64,000 bases of DNA from Stichopus chloronotus (Eukaryota > Echinodermata > Holothuroidea > Aspidochirotida > Stichopodidae), in NCBI GenBank assembly GCA_021234535.1, contig CM037837.1, forward strand, positions 7,662,218-7,726,217, read 5' to 3'. This document shows positions 61,877 to 64,000 of this stretch, piece by piece. A program made the position numbers and the translations under genes. Each line of letters opens with the position of its first letter. Position 1 is the first letter of the stretch. The notes beneath the pieces were generated by a model. It had not been told where the DNA came from. It saw only the letters and a list, made by a program, of their open reading frames with translations, and searched no databases.

Positions 61877-62975
61877 GTAATGGAAAGTCAGATTTGTGTC
61901 TTTAGAAGCAGTACTTATCTGTGCAATTGCTTGTGCATCATCTTTTTTTAAATGTAGTATTGTTACTATTTCAATGTTTATTATTGTTATGATGTGCCAG
62001 ACACTAGAGGTAACTTACCCTGGTACAGAACCACTGTCACATAAAAGAAACAATTACCTAATTTAATAAACACTATAGCAACTAGTGCTGATTTCATAAC
62101 TGAATGCTTGCCAGTATTCGCAGGAACTCTTTAAGAGTCCCAACTGCTCAAACCCAAAATCTAAGTTGGACTGTCTAGACTACACAAGCTTATCTTCAGA
62201 CAAAAGCAGTTTCTCACAAATCACGATTTTCTTACAGAGTTGTAGACATTAGCTATTCATTTTATTTGTCAGTCTTATGCGGGGCCAGGTGTGTTGTTTG
62301 CAACCACGCACTGGAATTCCACTGCAACTTGTCTCGCATATCATCCATTTCAAAGTTTCACAATTCAAGAGTCGCCAGTCATGTGCAAAATATGCCAAGT
62401 GATTTTCCTGTGAAACATTTTGTCAATGAAGAAACAACAGTGGGTGATCTCACCACTGTAGGCGATTACCCACAGCAACCGTGAGAAAAGCCGAACAAGT
62501 AAGGGAAGAGAGATTGAACTATTGGCAGCTACTCTAGCAGCAACTAAAAACACCTTTTATTCCAGTTTGTAAGAACTGAAAGTGGTTTCCTCTAGCCTGT
62601 AGACAGGTGCATGTAACCTGGCCACACAGAAATGCTGGTGGTGCACTACTGTAAGTTTTTATTTACAAGGAATGTTATACAATAAAATCCTGTTAATCTG
62701 AACCCCATTTGTCTGGAACCCTGTTTATCTGAACTGGCTGTTCTATTTTGCAAAACTGTCATCCTACACAAGCTTTCAAGTTATTAAATTTTAGCATAGA
62801 TTTGACTACATTTTGTCTGTTTTATATTTCTTACCGCACTGATTTTTATTGCTGTAAAACTCGGCTTTTGTTAGGCTAATGTTTATCTCTACTACCAACC
62901 TCAACCATAAACCGGAGAATGAATAAAAAATACAGAATTGTTAGTCTTTCCATCTTTCCTTTCTTTGTCCCTAAG

Positions 62976-63195
62976 AATGCCCACCAAAGAATTCAACGTC
63001 AACGACGTGAAGCTGTACGTCGGTAGTCGTAGGATGCTGGACGCCATGGACGTTAACACACAGAAGGGCGTGGAGATGAACATGGCACAGTTTGCAAAAT
63101 ATTATGAGAGCTCAGAGAGGGACAAACTGCTCAATGTCATCAGCTTGGAGTTTAGCCACACAAGGTTGGATGATCTGGTTCAGTCTCCGTCAGTA
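62976..63195 (+). CDS. KDM2: KDM2 histone demethylase, third coding exon seen (start of JmjC region)
   Basis: A 220-nt exon after CCCTAAG, ending at a GTAAGT donor (63196). It completes Arg and reads [54 protein letters not shown] and [33 protein letters not shown] and [10 protein letters not shown] are strongly conserved KDM2 blocks at the front of the JmjC demethylase domain. The three exons together give exactly 147 codons with no stop. The iron-binding HxD...H residues and the CXXC, PHD, F-box and LRR parts lie to the right of the window. Confidence 0.96.
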
Positions 63196-64000
63196 GTAAG
63201 TCTTTTTTATCCTCTTCTGCACCTCTCAGAGATTGAGCCAGAATGAGGGTGGTATCTAAGATTTATGGTGACCCTATGGTCGCTGTGCCTGCTTCAGTAG
63301 CACATTTGACATTCTCCAGGGAAGTGAATTGAATTCAAGGTCACAAGGGCTCTTGGATATTAGGTGTGCACTGATTTAGTCTTTGTAATGGCAACCACAG
63401 AGTAGCTCAGACATTTGGATGAGTCGCACTTGATGTAATAATCAGATAAAAGAGGTGTTGATTGAAAGAGTTAACAGTTTGGTTTGCCCTTCAGATATAA
63501 TAGGCATAGCAAAATTTAAGAAAGGAACAGCTCATGCACTGTCCGGTTTTTCCCAGAAAAAACTAGTTTCCTTGGAAACTATGGAAGAGACTGGAAGAAA
63601 CCAATTTCTTTTAGTTTCTACTGGAAGAAACTAAAATTTTGTTATGAAATGAATGTAAACATTGGAGAAATACACTAAAACTGTTGTCTTCAATGGTAGA
63701 TGAAATAGGAAAAGTACAGGAGAAACGGAAAATTACAATGTTTTTTCTACAAATTGGATCCAGCACACATCTTGTAGTGTTTATGCATTTTACATGCTTT
63801 TGTTCTTTGCTTGTGTCCGCAGCACTCACAAATAGCTTTCCAGGAGTTCTCTTCTTTAACTTTTCCAAAATATTCCCAAATGAAATCGGTTCTGCCACCC
63901 AAGGTCCCATAGAGTACAGACTTCATTAGAATTATCAACTTAATGTAGGTGTGATGACTGGGAAGGAGCAGTTCATTATGCTCAAGAAAAACTCACTGCG
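63196..64000 (+). other. KDM2: KDM2 intron (partial)
   Basis: Begins with GTAAGT. No further KDM2 exon is seen to the window end. It holds a small perfect hairpin at 63609-63636 (TTTTAGTTTCT, six-base loop, AGAAACTAAAA) and a transposase-like fragment on the minus strand. Confidence 0.85.
63747..63938 (-). pseudogene. BED zinc-finger fragment of a hAT-like transposase
   Basis: A 63-codon minus-strand frame contains TDFIWEYFGKVKEENSWKA followed by CECCGHK and MHKHYKMC. This fits the BED finger pattern W-x-Y-F, W-K-A-x-C-x2-C, then H-x3-C, typical of the N-terminus of hAT transposases. A stop follows soon after the finger and I found no downstream transposase sequence, so it is a dead fragment. 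It sits antisense in a KDM2 intron. Domesticated BED proteins exist, but nothing here supports one. Confidence 0.55.

Overview
The window is animal nuclear DNA, roughly 60% A+T, with short exons, long introns, spliceosomal GT/AG junctions and many repeats. Three protein-coding genes can be read by conserved exons. RAB35 runs on the minus strand: exon 1 at 16864-16915 and exon 2 at 1105-1155, separated by a 15.7 kb intron, and the gene continues past the left edge. ORAI, the store-operated calcium channel pore, also runs on the minus strand (37443-37590 and 34889-35419). A KDM2 (JHDM1/FBXL10-11) histone demethylase runs on the plus strand (61069-61210, 61798-61876, 62976-63195) and continues past the right edge. 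The protein matches, large introns, very frequent TAGGCCTA palindromes and repeat style suggest a marine invertebrate deuterostome, most likely an echinoderm. The phylum is an inference.

Layout. 1-16915: RAB35 introns 1 and 2, loaded with mobile elements: tandem arrays carrying AGGTCA half-sites, GATTTAAATC clusters, TTAA-flanked MITEs, and a LINE remnant with a MITE inside its reading frame. 16916-17210: probable RAB35 promoter and 5' UTR with a perfect CRE palindrome. 17211-28515: intergenic, rich in poly-C/poly-G tracts, (C)n(CA)n microsatellites, an (AAT)n tract, one MITE and two more AGGTCA repeats. 28516-34888: comparatively repeat-poor, probably the long 3' UTR of ORAI or of an unrecognised minus-strand gene. 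34889-37590: ORAI. 37591-61068: about 23 kb between the divergent ORAI and KDM2 genes, holding the best-preserved AGGTCA repeat, a related repeat with different ends, several MITEs, minisatellites and a tRNA-derived SINE. Upstream exons of KDM2 and perhaps ORAI should lie here but I could not find them. 61069-64000: the 5' coding exons of KDM2, with a BED-finger transposase remnant in an intron.

How it fits together. RAB35 (endosomal recycling GTPase), ORAI (calcium entry) and KDM2 (chromatin) are not one pathway. Their value together is as a linkage group: the human counterparts RAB35, ORAI1 and KDM2B all lie in 12q24.2-q24.3, and ORAI1 and KDM2B are head-to-head neighbours there, as here. 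The most unusual non-genic content is a repeat family in which each ~145 bp unit carries three nuclear-receptor half-sites as DR4 plus DR1, and whose ends are hairpins sharing an inverted GATTCCTTGCC-type motif. No prokaryotic genes, rRNA genes, CRISPR arrays or intact tRNA genes were seen.
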